Shown piece by piece: positions 23,434-30,562 of a stretch of 32,846 nt of DNA. This stretch comes from Bacteroidaceae bacterium. GTDB taxonomy: Bacteria > Bacteroidota > Bacteroidia > Bacteroidales > Bacteroidaceae. The number at the start of each line of letters is the position of its first letter. Within the stretch, counting starts at the first letter, position 1. Location of the stretch: the NCBI GenBank assembly GCA_017633615.1, contig JAGBPB010000078.1, positions 1 through 32,846 of the forward strand, given 5' to 3'. The notes beneath the pieces were generated by a model, which was not told the origin of the DNA, did no database searches, and saw nothing but the letters and a program-made list of their open reading frames with translations. The translations under genes were made by a program, and so were the position numbers.

Positions 23434-24555
23434 ATGCGTAAGATATTTGTTTTTATGATGACGGCAATGGTGTCTTTGCCGCTAAATAGCCAGAATATTG
23501 AGGATCAGAAAGTGTATTGGAAGGACGGGCCATTGACGTTGGACATGTTCCAGACAAGACATACCAGAGAAAGTGACAAACCTGTTTCTTTTCTGGAATG
23601 GGAGATTCATAATACTGATACTGTTGTCAGGTCTGGCAATACACGTTTCATTTCACATAAGATGGACCTGTATATGTACAAATCATTATCATGGTATGAT
23701 CCCGACAAATCACCTGATTGGTCATTGCGCTACAATCAGGCGGAGTTTGACCTGATAGAGGTTTTGAGAAGACAGTGCCAGAACGCGTTGAATTCAGACA
23801 GTGTCAGTTTCGAGACTAATTCATATTACAGAAAGCTCCTGAATACTACTACAGAGACTTTTGATGTTGAAACAGATTATGGTAAAGATACGGCCGCTAT
23901 TGCAAGGTATGAAGAGCAGATCCGCCGTCAACTTGAGACCGTAAAGGAGAATCCTCCCCGTAACACATTGCCGCTCCTTGTGCCGCAATCGCAAATAGGG
24001 TTAAGCCTGATGTATGATTTTGAGTATTATTTTGAACCTGTTTCTGTGGCATACAAGCCTTTGAATGGAGTACAGGCTTTAGTCTATCTGAATTATGGAA
24101 GGTTTAAGAGTGATATCAGTTATACATGGTCATGGTGTGGCGGGCTTAAGACAGACAACTTCTATTATGATGCCGATAAACAGTATCAATGGCGTAAAGG
24201 TGAAACCGGCAGATCTGACAAGTTTCTCATCAAAGTAGGATATGACGTTGTAGATACTAAATACATTTCTGTAGCTCCTATGGTGGGAGTAGGAACTACT
24301 ACACTTATCCAGAATACAGGTCAGAAGAATGAGAAAGGCGATATCATAAACAGTTCAATAGGCGCTTGTAACAGGTTGACCGCCGGTCTCTCATTCGGAT
24401 TCAAGTACAAAAGAGTTTACAACGACTGGCATCTGACTGAGAATATGGTTAGGCTGAATGTTCTGGCTGCCAGATCAGGATTCAAGGAACTGGGGCCGGC
24501 CTGGTCTCTGAATGTGGGCGTTACCGTTGAAAGCAGATACTGGAAACGTAAATGA
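23434..24555 (+). CDS. Exported protein, second of two tandem paralogues
   Basis: A 373-residue homologue of the upstream protein. It has a signal peptide (MRKIFVFMMTAMVSLPLNSQ), then DGPLTLDMFQTRH, LSWYDPDKSPDWSLRYNQAEFDL, a YDxDTAAIARYEEQIRRQLE-like helix, and a C-terminal Gly/aromatic beta region. The two share WYDPDK, LRYNQ, YYRKLL/YYHRLF and a DTA-aligned helix, and end in a WSLNVGV strand. Overall identity looks modest. They lie 9 bp apart in the same direction and probably form one transcript. The stop is followed by that of the convergent apbE gene after 3 bp. No function can be given. Confidence 0.68.
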   Translation: MRKIFVFMMTAMVSLPLNSQNIEDQKVYWKDGPLTLDMFQTRHTRESDKPVSFLEWEIHNTDTVVRSGNTRFISHKMDLYMYKSLSWYDPDKSPDWSLRYNQAEFDLIEVLRRQCQNALNSDSVSFETNSYYRKLLNTTTETFDVETDYGKDTAAIARYEEQIRRQLETVKENPPRNTLPLLVPQSQIGLSLMYDFEYYFEPVSVAYKPLNGVQALVYLNYGRFKSDISYTWSWCGGLKTDNFYYDADKQYQWRKGETGRSDKFLIKVGYDVVDTKYISVAPMVGVGTTTLIQNTGQKNEKGDIINSSIGACNRLTAGLSFGFKYKRVYNDWHLTENMVRLNVLAARSGFKELGPAWSLNVGVTVESRYWKRK

Positions 24556-24558
24556 CAT

Positions 24559-25566
24559 TTACAATCCCAGTCCCGGGGTTGCGGTGGTGCTGAGAGTACC
24601 GTCGGCGGCCTGATAAATGAAATAGGCCTGGATCTCAGGGTGGCGGGTGCAGAGTGCCTGGGCACTGTCCAGTCCCATCACCATCATTGAGGTGGCCAGG
24701 GCGTCGGCGGTGGCGCAATCAGCAGCAAAGACTGTGGCTGAGAGCAGGTTGTGGCTTACGGGAGTGCAGGTGTGCGGATTGATAGTGTGGGCGTATTTGC
24801 GGCCGTCCTTGACATAGAAATTCCTGTAGTTGCCCGATGTGGCCATTGCTATATCTGTAACAGATATGACTGTCTGTAACTCATTGTTTACGGACAGGGA
24901 GTCATCAACAGGCTTGCTTATGCCTATGTTCCAGTTCTTGCCTTTGGGGTTATGGCCGCTCAGAACTATTTCACCTCCTATCTCAACCATATAGTCATTG
25001 ATGCCTTTGGAACGTAACAAAGCAGCTACCATATCACTTCCGAATCCTTTGGCTATGGCGCTGCAGTCCAGCATGATGCGTGCGTCTTCCTTAGTTATGA
25101 GTCCGTTCTGTTCATGTATCTTTCTGTAGCCTGTTATCTCAATCAGGCTGTCAATGGTTGTCTGCTTTATGCTCTCAGCATGCTTGAACCCGAATCCCCA
25201 TGCATTCACTGCGGGGGCTACGGTAATATCGAACGCACCGCCTGTCCAATCTGATATCTCCATTGCACGGCGATAGACTTTGAGGAACATGGTATCTGTC
25301 ACCTGTATGCTCTCAGAGTTGTTTACTGCTGATATGGTTGACTCCGGATTGAACATGGATAGAGCGCTGTCTACTAGAGCCAGGGTGTGCTCAATGTCCG
25401 GTTTCAGATCAGCATTGTGGAGGTAGGTTATGTTGTAGCGGGTGCCGAACACCATCCCTTGGGCTGTCCGATACTCAGGATTCGCCGCTTGCTTGCTCTT
25501 GGAAAGGATCAGTATCGTTCCAATAATAAGGAATGCCAGGAAAGGGTAGTGCCACTTTTTCATCAC
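24559..25566 (-). CDS. apbE: FAD:protein FMN transferase (ApbE)
   Basis: Covalently attaches FMN from FAD to Ser/Thr residues of membrane flavoproteins such as Nqr and Rnf subunits, on the periplasmic side. Its 335 residues start with a signal-anchor (about 8-23), then MVFGTRYNITY, DITVAPAVNAWGFG, LDCSAIAKGFGSDMV, MVEIGGEIVLSGHNPKGKNWNIGI, AMATSGNYRNFY, KYAHTINPHT and the metal-binding DCATADALATSMMVMG. These are the family blocks, so activity is likely. Its start overlaps the mntP stop by 4 bp, so the two are cotranscribed; a link between manganese export and flavinylation is not obvious. Confidence 0.93.
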   Translation of the reverse strand: MMKKWHYPFLAFLIIGTILILSKSKQAANPEYRTAQGMVFGTRYNITYLHNADLKPDIEHTLALVDSALSMFNPESTISAVNNSESIQVTDTMFLKVYRRAMEISDWTGGAFDITVAPAVNAWGFGFKHAESIKQTTIDSLIEITGYRKIHEQNGLITKEDARIMLDCSAIAKGFGSDMVAALLRSKGINDYMVEIGGEIVLSGHNPKGKNWNIGISKPVDDSLSVNNELQTVISVTDIAMATSGNYRNFYVKDGRKYAHTINPHTCTPVSHNLLSATVFAADCATADALATSMMVMGLDSAQALCTRHPEIQAYFIYQAADGTLSTTATPGLGL

Positions 25567-26135
25567 GCAGCCAGATGTTCAATGAGTATCTTTGTTCCTA
25601 TAACAATGAGAATAATACCGGCAAGAATTTCAACAGGGAAACCAATCTTTTTGCCTACATAAGCACCAATCACAAACCCGAATACTGAAAATAGGAATGA
25701 TCCGGCAGCAATAATGATTATGGGTAAAATGATACTTGATAAAGTCGTATATCCGGTACATCCAAAAGAAAGGCCAATGGCAAAAGCGTCTATGCTTGTG
25801 GCAATTGCCATTGTAAGGGTTGTAGAGAACTTTGTGGGGTCAAAAGACTTTTCTTTTTCATCAGATTTGAGACCTCCCAGAATCATTCTGATTCCCAAAA
25901 AAACGAGCAGGCCAAAGGCAATCCAGTGATCCCAACGTGCCAGCGCATCGCTGAAGAAACTCATGCCAACCCAGCCTATAAGCGGCATCAGGCCTTGGAA
26001 CAGACCGAACATAAGTGCGGTTATGAGCATGGTCTTGGTAACAAGACGGCGCTGTATAAGCCCGCATGTGATAGACACGGTAAAGCAGTCCATAGCCAAA
26101 GCTATAGAGAGAAGTATTAATTCTATTATCAACAT
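25563..26135 (-). CDS. mntP: Manganese efflux pump MntP
   Basis: An inner-membrane exporter of Mn2+. Its 190 residues form six hydrophobic segments in two homologous halves, with the signature DCFTVSITCG in helix 1 and SIDAFAIGLSFG in helix 4, in which the conserved Asp residues are required for transport in the E. coli protein. Length fits the family (about 188 residues). It precedes apbE in the same operon with a 4-bp overlap. The ATG used is the one that gives a full first helix. Confidence 0.9.
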   Translation of the reverse strand: MLIIELILLSIALAMDCFTVSITCGLIQRRLVTKTMLITALMFGLFQGLMPLIGWVGMSFFSDALARWDHWIAFGLLVFLGIRMILGGLKSDEKEKSFDPTKFSTTLTMAIATSIDAFAIGLSFGCTGYTTLSSIILPIIIIAAGSFLFSVFGFVIGAYVGKKIGFPVEILAGIILIVIGTKILIEHLAA

Positions 26136-26147
26136 AAGGATTGCCTG

Positions 26148-27104
26148 TTATTTAAGCTCCTTTTCAATTTTGTAATCGTTGCGGTTCTGTGAACTGCGGC
26201 TTATCAGTTCTGCTACGAATCCTGACAGGAACATGAGCGTACCCATGATCATACCTGTCAGGGCTATGTAGAAATAGGGGTTGTCAGTAATGAGGTTACC
26301 GTGAATGCCATGAGCCAGGCAAACCAACTTGTTCACTCCTATTATAATGATTGCTATGAAACAGATTATGAACATGATTGAGCCCCATAGTCCGAAGAAA
26401 TGCATAGGCTGCTTGCCAAAACGGTTCAGGAACCATAACGACATAAGATCCAGGTAACCGTTTACAAAGCGGTCCAGTCCGAACTTGGTCTTGCCGTATT
26501 TGCGTGCCTGATGGTGAACAACTTTCTCACCTATCTTTCCGAATCCTGCATTCTTGGCCAGGAAGGGGATGTAGCGGTGCATCTCACCATACACCTCAAT
26601 GTTCTTTACTACATCACGGCGGTATGCTTTGAGGCCGCAGTTCATATCATGCAACTTGAGGCCCGTAACCTTGCGGGCGGTCCAGTTGTATATCTTGGAG
26701 GGTATGTTCTTGCTTAATGTACCGTCATAGCGTTTTTTCTTCCAGCCCGATACAAGGTCAAACCCATTCTCACGTATCATGCGTACCATCTCAGGAACCT
26801 CTTCAGGGCTGTCCTGAAGGTCAGCATCCATAGTGACTACTATATCACCCTGAGCCATATCAAATCCGCAGAACAGGGCAGGGGACTTGCCGTAGTTACG
26901 GCGGAACTTTATGCCCTTTACGATTTCTGGATTATCGGCTCTGAGTCCTTCAATTATCTTCCATGAATCATCGGTGCTGCCGTCATCGACAAAAATAACC
27001 TCATAACTGAAATTGTTTGCGGTCATGACTCTCGATATCCAGGCGTAAAGCTCCGGAATGGATTCGGCCTCATTAAGAAGCGGTACTATGATTGAAAGGT
27101 CCAT
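26148..27104 (-). CDS. GT2 glycosyltransferase with two C-terminal transmembrane helices
   Basis: A 318-residue glycosyltransferase of the DPM/GtrB type. The catalytic part shows IIVPLLNEAESIPELYAWI, IFVDDGSTDDSWKII, the metal-binding DAD of VVTMDADLQDSPEEV (about 90-105), and MNCGLKAYRRDVV. Two helices follow (about 230-255 and 268-290), the usual GtrB topology, in which the enzyme adds a sugar to undecaprenyl phosphate for transfer across the membrane. Its start lies 1 bp after the stop of the DUF4199 gene, and that neighbour pair is recurrent in Bacteroidetes (established from memory). Donor sugar unknown. Confidence 0.87.
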   Translation of the reverse strand: MDLSIIVPLLNEAESIPELYAWISRVMTANNFSYEVIFVDDGSTDDSWKIIEGLRADNPEIVKGIKFRRNYGKSPALFCGFDMAQGDIVVTMDADLQDSPEEVPEMVRMIRENGFDLVSGWKKKRYDGTLSKNIPSKIYNWTARKVTGLKLHDMNCGLKAYRRDVVKNIEVYGEMHRYIPFLAKNAGFGKIGEKVVHHQARKYGKTKFGLDRFVNGYLDLMSLWFLNRFGKQPMHFFGLWGSIMFIICFIAIIIIGVNKLVCLAHGIHGNLITDNPYFYIALTGMIMGTLMFLSGFVAELISRSSQNRNDYKIEKELK

Positions 27105-27105
27105 A

Positions 27106-27693
27106 TTAATTCAGTCTGATTCGTTTTGCGGTAATTATAGCTATTATGAGTGACAGTATGTTGCCCCACATAAGTGAACTCTGTACCAATTGTTTGGTCA
27201 TGCCTGATGCCGGGAGTGAACAGAACCATGTGACGGTCTGCTTGAACAGTTCCATTGTAGCATTGTACCGTTCAATCTGGGCAGGATCAGTCATGCTCTG
27301 TGTTGCGGACTCCGTGGCGAGCATATACGCATTGAGTCTTTCCATTATGCCTGCTGCAAGCGCTCCGTTATCAATAAAGCGCAGATAGAGATAAGCTGCC
27401 ATGCATGACAGCATTGTGGCAAAAAGGAAAGTGAGGATAGAAATTATCCATGATACGGGGAATGGAAAGAACGGCTTGCAGTTGGCGTCACGGAAACGCT
27501 TGATCAGGAAAAAAGCTATTACCGGTATTCCAAGCATAAGTGACACGGCAAAAAGTGACAGGGCCATGTATTTGACTGAAAGCGCGGTGATGGCGTAAAC
27601 CAGCGTAATATATAAACCAAGATAGGTTCCAAGCGTCATGGACACTTGCATCAGGTTTATTCTAATTACTTTGTTTTCTCTCTGTTCCTCCAT
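27106..27693 (-). CDS. DUF4199 membrane protein
   Basis: A 195-residue membrane protein with four helices (about residues 16-35, 38-59, 77-99 and 166-186) and a periplasmic loop of about 65 residues between helices 3 and 4. Topology and the adjacent GT2 gene identify DUF4199, whose function is unknown but which may assist the lipid-linked glycosyltransferase. I use the ATG at 27693, since the -7 box at 27703-27710 starts 10 bp upstream and a TTG at 27705 would lie inside it. Divergent from the SRP RNA gene. Confidence 0.82.
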   Translation of the reverse strand: MEEQRENKVIRINLMQVSMTLGTYLGLYITLVYAITALSVKYMALSLFAVSLMLGIPVIAFFLIKRFRDANCKPFFPFPVSWIISILTFLFATMLSCMAAYLYLRFIDNGALAAGIMERLNAYMLATESATQSMTDPAQIERYNATMELFKQTVTWFCSLPASGMTKQLVQSSLMWGNILSLIIAIITAKRIRLN

Positions 27694-27702
27694 ACAAAGA
27701 TG

Positions 27703-27710
27703 CAAATTTA
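27703..27710 (-). promoter_or_regulatory. -7 promoter element of the DUF4199 operon
   Basis: On the minus strand TAAATTTG, an exact TAnnTTTG, 10 bp before the ATG at 27693. Another very short leader is implied. Confidence 0.5.
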
Positions 27711-27730
27711 GCGAATTCTTTTAAAAGAGG

Positions 27731-27761
27731 ATTGCAGTTGCCAAAAATAGCAGTATCTTTG
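27731..27761 (+). promoter_or_regulatory. Promoter of the SRP RNA gene
   Basis: ATTG (27731-27734), 19 bp, TATCTTTG (27754-27761). The predicted start, near 27766, is the first base of the RNA's GGGTAAG 5' arm. Confidence 0.7.
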
Positions 27762-27765
27762 CATC

Positions 27766-27866
27766 GGGTAAGTCCTACACGGCCAGCTCCCTTCCAACCC
27801 TCCAGGGCTTGACGGCAGCAAAGGTACCTAGGTCGTAGCGGCGCGATGTGGTAAGCTTACCCATCC
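27766..27866 (+). ncRNA. ffs: Small signal recognition particle RNA (4.5S-type)
   Basis: Transcript of about 100 nt. The ends pair (GGGTAAG at 27766 with CTTACCC at 27856-27862). The middle carries the domain IV signature as CCAGGGC, a TTGA-type tetraloop and CGGCAGCAAAGG, i.e. the AGG and AGCA sides of the asymmetric Ffh-binding loop. This RNA with Ffh targets nascent membrane proteins to the translocon. It has a strong promoter 5 bp upstream and terminators downstream. The GGTAAGTCC...CCAGCTCCC and GTAGCGGCGCGATGTGG flanks match my memory of Bacteroidetes small SRP RNAs; the 3' limit is approximate. Confidence 0.9.
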
Positions 27867-27914
27867 TATACAAAATAGGTCGCCTTGAGGCGGCCTATTT
27901 TTGTATGGATGGGT
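27859..27914 (+). terminator. Long terminator hairpin of the SRP RNA
   Basis: ACCCATCC...AAATAGGTCGCC pairs with GGCGGCCTATTT...GGATGGGT around TTGA, over about 25 bp with a small bulge, and has an internal run of T. Its 5' arm includes the ACCC that closes the SRP RNA stem, so the two folds compete. Confidence 0.8.
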
Positions 27915-27951
27915 GTTACCCACCTCCTTTTAGTTTCCTAACGGACGTTTT

Positions 27952-27979
27952 ATGGTCGCCTTGGGGCGGCCATTTTTTG
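27952..27979 (+). terminator. Second terminator, similar to the first
   Basis: ATGGTCGCC pairs with GGCGGCCAT across the loop TTGG, followed by TTTTTT. The sequence GGTCGCCTTGNGGCGGCC is shared with the hairpin at 27859-27914, about 70 bp upstream, so one looks like a copy of the other. Confidence 0.8.
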
Positions 27980-28010
27980 TATGAACGGGTAAGCCCCTTC
28001 CTTTTTTAAT

Positions 28011-28018
28011 TATCTTTG
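28011..28018 (+). promoter_or_regulatory. -7 promoter element of the YeiH gene
   Basis: TATCTTTG, 34 bp before the ATG at 28052. The -33 region is not conserved. Confidence 0.5.
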
Positions 28019-28051
28019 CGGGAACTATTACTAATTCTAAAAAGGAATCTT

Positions 28052-29401
28052 ATGGGAGAATCTAAGAGAGGAAATCTTTTGAGGCAGGAGGACTGGCTGG
28101 CAGTGTGGATTGGATTCATTATCATTGCAGTAGGCGCTTTGGCAGTACTTACCGGCTGGTTTGATTTCTCGGCAATGAAGTTCAGCACCTGGTCATGGGG
28201 TGAGGAGGGTGCCACTAAGGCTGTTGCTTTGGGAACTCAGTTTGGACAATGGGTGTTCTGGCGCAAACTCATTGTTACAGTGCTTGTTCTGGGTACACTT
28301 TTTACCATTGGCATTAAATTGCAAGGTGAGAAGGTTAGCAAATACATTCCGGCATTTCTGGCTCTGTTCATAATAGCCATATTTGTGCGTCTGGTAAGTG
28401 CAGAATTTACCCTTAACAGATATCTGGAGTGGGCTTTCTGGGCATTGCTCATAGGTCTGCTCATATCAAATACTGTAGGCACGCCCGATTGGTTGAAGCC
28501 TGCCATCAGGACTGAGTATTACATCAAGACCGGTCTGGTTATAATGGGTTTCTCAGTGCTGTTCAGCAATATAGCCAAGTTTGGTCTGTACGGTCTGGGT
28601 ATTGCTTGGATTGTGACTCCTATTGTAATCATATTCATGTGGTGGTTCGGAACCCGTGTGCTCAAGATAGGCAACAAGCCTTTGGTAATCACTATGGCAG
28701 CAGCTACATCGGTTTGCGGTACAAGTGCCGCAATTGCAACCGGTGCAGCTGCAAGGGCCAAGAAGGAGGACCTTTCACTGGCTATCTCAATCTCAATTAT
28801 ATTTACAATTCTGATGATGGTGTTTGAGCCGATGATTATCCGTGCGTGCGGTATGAATGAGCTTATGGGCGGTGCGCTGATAGGCGGAACTGTTGATTCT
28901 ACCGGAGCTGTTGTTCTGGCAGGTAATGCTCTTGGTGCTGAGGCTGAGCAGGCTGCAGTGCTTGTAAAGTCAATCCAGAACATTCTGATAGGCTTCATTG
29001 CATTCTTCGTTGCCATATTCTTTGCAACCCGCGTGGACCGCACTGCCGGCAAGAGCGTAGGTGCAAGTGAGATCTGGAACCGTTTCCCCAAGTTTATCAT
29101 CGGTTTCTTTGTAGCATCTCTGGTGGCATCGTTCATTGTTCAGCCGCTGGCTGGCGGTGCTCAGGTCAAAGCCATCAACAGCGTGCTTGACCAGTACAAG
29201 AACTGGGCATTTGTGCTTGCTTTCACAAGCATAGGTCTTGATACCAATTTCAAGCAGTTGGCTAAGCAGATGCAGGGTGGCAGGGTACTGTGGCTCTATG
29301 TTGTAGGCCAGGTGTTCAATATCGTTCTCACACTGTTGGCTGTATGGCTGCTGCTGTCAGGCGTGCTGTTCCAGGTGCCCGTGCTTGATACATTCAAATA
29401 A
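28052..29401 (+). CDS. YeiH/UPF0324 family putative sulfate exporter
   Basis: A 449-residue integral membrane protein of about 11 hydrophobic segments. Family blocks are visible: LLIGLLISNTVGTPDWLKPAIRTEYYIKTGLVIMGFSVLFSNIA, MAAATSVCGTSAAIATGAAARAKKEDLSLAISIS and GAVVLAGNALG. The CGTSAA motif in the middle is the hallmark. Some members are annotated as sulfate exporters, but the substrate is experimentally poorly settled. I use the Met at 28052; the frame is open from 28016, but that Met lies before the promoter spacing allows. An AAAAGGA upstream is a good ribosome binding site. A small membrane protein overlaps its stop by 1 bp. Confidence 0.87.
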   Translation: MGESKRGNLLRQEDWLAVWIGFIIIAVGALAVLTGWFDFSAMKFSTWSWGEEGATKAVALGTQFGQWVFWRKLIVTVLVLGTLFTIGIKLQGEKVSKYIPAFLALFIIAIFVRLVSAEFTLNRYLEWAFWALLIGLLISNTVGTPDWLKPAIRTEYYIKTGLVIMGFSVLFSNIAKFGLYGLGIAWIVTPIVIIFMWWFGTRVLKIGNKPLVITMAAATSVCGTSAAIATGAAARAKKEDLSLAISISIIFTILMMVFEPMIIRACGMNELMGGALIGGTVDSTGAVVLAGNALGAEAEQAAVLVKSIQNILIGFIAFFVAIFFATRVDRTAGKSVGASEIWNRFPKFIIGFFVASLVASFIVQPLAGGAQVKAINSVLDQYKNWAFVLAFTSIGLDTNFKQLAKQMQGGRVLWLYVVGQVFNIVLTLLAVWLLLSGVLFQVPVLDTFK

Positions 29402-29679
29402 TGTCACGCAAGGGTAAAATATACAGGGTGATTACAATCGCTGTGGTTGTAATCACCCTTGTTTTGGCCCTATACATAATCCTGGCTCAAAAAGGCCTTG
29501 TCCCGGAGTATGACTTCGGTGCCGGCGCTTATTATTATGCCGATATCCCCGCCGATGAGTATCAGGAGATAGATCCGGACGGCGCATACCACACCTCAAT
29601 CCCCAACTGGGTCTTCTACATCCTCTTTCTGGCTTGGGGCTGGCTAATGTGGCGCCTCTGGTGCAAAATCGCTAAATGA
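29401..29679 (+). CDS. Small two-helix membrane protein behind the YeiH gene
   Basis: A 92-residue protein with helices at about 8-28 and 68-87 and an acidic, Tyr-rich, probably periplasmic loop between them (VPEYDFGAGAYYYADIPADEYQEI). Its ATG shares one base with the upstream TAA, so it is translationally coupled to the transporter and may be its partner. I recognise no family. Its stop codon TGA lies inside the palindrome at 29674-29712. Confidence 0.72.
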   Translation: MSRKGKIYRVITIAVVVITLVLALYIILAQKGLVPEYDFGAGAYYYADIPADEYQEIDPDGAYHTSIPNWVFYILFLAWGWLMWRLWCKIAK

Positions 29680-29712
29680 TACAATTGGGGACTGTCCCCA
29701 ATTGTATCATTT
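29674..29712. terminator. Perfect 19-bp palindrome between convergent genes (REP-like unit 5)
   Basis: AAATGATACAATTGGGGAC and its exact reverse complement are separated by one T. The hairpin contains the TGA of the YeiH-associated gene and touches the TAA of the opposing gene, so it can terminate in both directions. Its AATTGGGGAC core is shared with the element at 31796-31866. Confidence 0.85.
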
Positions 29713-30041
29713 TACAGGTGGGTGATTAGGAGAGCGAAGTTGATGTCTCCGTCGGCAAGGCTGCGGCAGGTGTCGGCGTAGTAGGTTGAGGTGTAGTCTG
29801 AGACTTCTTTTATGTCTGTGGCTCGGGGGGAGAGGTTACCTATGATTATTCCGGCGGCCAGGGCGGCTGCTACCCACCAGGTGGATACGCGGCGCATGAT
29901 GTGGGGCTTCTTGCGGCTGGTGGTGATACTCTCCACAGGCGGCAGATCAAGGGCTGCGTTCTCAATGTCGCGGGTCTCCTTGAGCAGGTCCAACAGTTCC
30001 TGACTCTCATTTTCAAGGTCTTTCAGCTGATCCTTTTCCAT
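29712..30041 (-). CDS. One-TM protein, probable anti-sigma factor
   Basis: A 109-residue protein with an acidic coiled-coil-like N-terminus (MEKDQLKDLENESQELLDLLKETRDIENAALDL), basic RKKPHIMRR, one transmembrane helix (about 55-71) and a short external tail with TYYADTCRSLADGD. It lies 11 bp behind an ECF sigma factor gene in the same operon, so by position it is a candidate anti-sigma regulator, although no known anti-sigma motif is seen (no zinc HxxxCxxC). Its stop codon touches the bidirectional terminator. Confidence 0.65.
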   Translation of the reverse strand: MEKDQLKDLENESQELLDLLKETRDIENAALDLPPVESITTSRKKPHIMRRVSTWWVAAALAAGIIIGNLSPRATDIKEVSDYTSTYYADTCRSLADGDINFALLITHL

Positions 30042-30052
30042 TGTTATTTCAT

Positions 30053-30562
30053 TTATAAATTATACTTACTCATTGATTCCTTCACGCTCTTGAGCGCAGT
30101 CAGCAGGCGTGTCTTTACCGTTCCCTCAGGCAACATCGTGATGCGTGCAATCTCGGGTATGGTGAGTTCCTCGTCGTAACGCAGCAGGAATAGGGGTTTC
30201 TGGTTCTCGGGCAGGGCATTTATGGCCTGTGCGAGCATCTGCCTGCGCTGCTTTTGTTCCAGCGTGTCGGCATCGGGCGCGATATCGGTCGTGGTGGTCA
30301 TTATATGCTCCTGATAGACCTGTACTATCTCTCTGTGCCGATACTCATTCTTGCACATGTTGTAGGCGATTGAGAACATCCAGGTGGTGAAAGAAGCATC
30401 GGCCCTGAATGTGTCCCGATGCTCCCAGATGCGTGTGAACAGGTCCTGGACCATATCACGTGCCAGCTGGACATCGTAGCCCATCATGCGCATGAAGAAA
30501 CCTTGGGCACGTCGGCCGTGCTCAAGGTATAGGGCGCGGAACTGCTCAGCGGTCAATCTCAT
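30053..30562 (-). CDS. ECF-type RNA polymerase sigma factor
   Basis: About 170 residues from the chosen Met at 30562. Region 2 is visible as QLARDMVQDLFTRIWEHRDTF and FTTWMFSIAYNMCKNEYRHR. Region 4 is LPENQKPLFLLRYDEELTIPEIARITMLPEGTVKTRLLTALKSVKE with the HTH. Other in-frame Mets at 30586 and 30613 give longer N-termini; the Met at 30562 fits the family start (MRLTAEQFRALYLEHG). It overlaps the preceding gene by 17 bp, so they are translationally coupled. Followed by a probable anti-sigma protein. Confidence 0.9.
   Translation of the reverse strand: MRLTAEQFRALYLEHGRRAQGFFMRMMGYDVQLARDMVQDLFTRIWEHRDTFRADASFTTWMFSIAYNMCKNEYRHREIVQVYQEHIMTTTTDIAPDADTLEQKQRRQMLAQAINALPENQKPLFLLRYDEELTIPEIARITMLPEGTVKTRLLTALKSVKESMSKYNL

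Noticed and set aside
24559..25566. Idea that mntP-apbE forms a manganese/flavin system
   Set aside because: The two overlap by 4 bp, but both are common genes and nothing else ties Mn2+ export to flavinylation; operon sharing alone is not enough.
28519..29136. 205-codon minus-strand frame inside the YeiH gene
   Set aside because: Antisense to a conserved membrane protein and without recognisable motifs.
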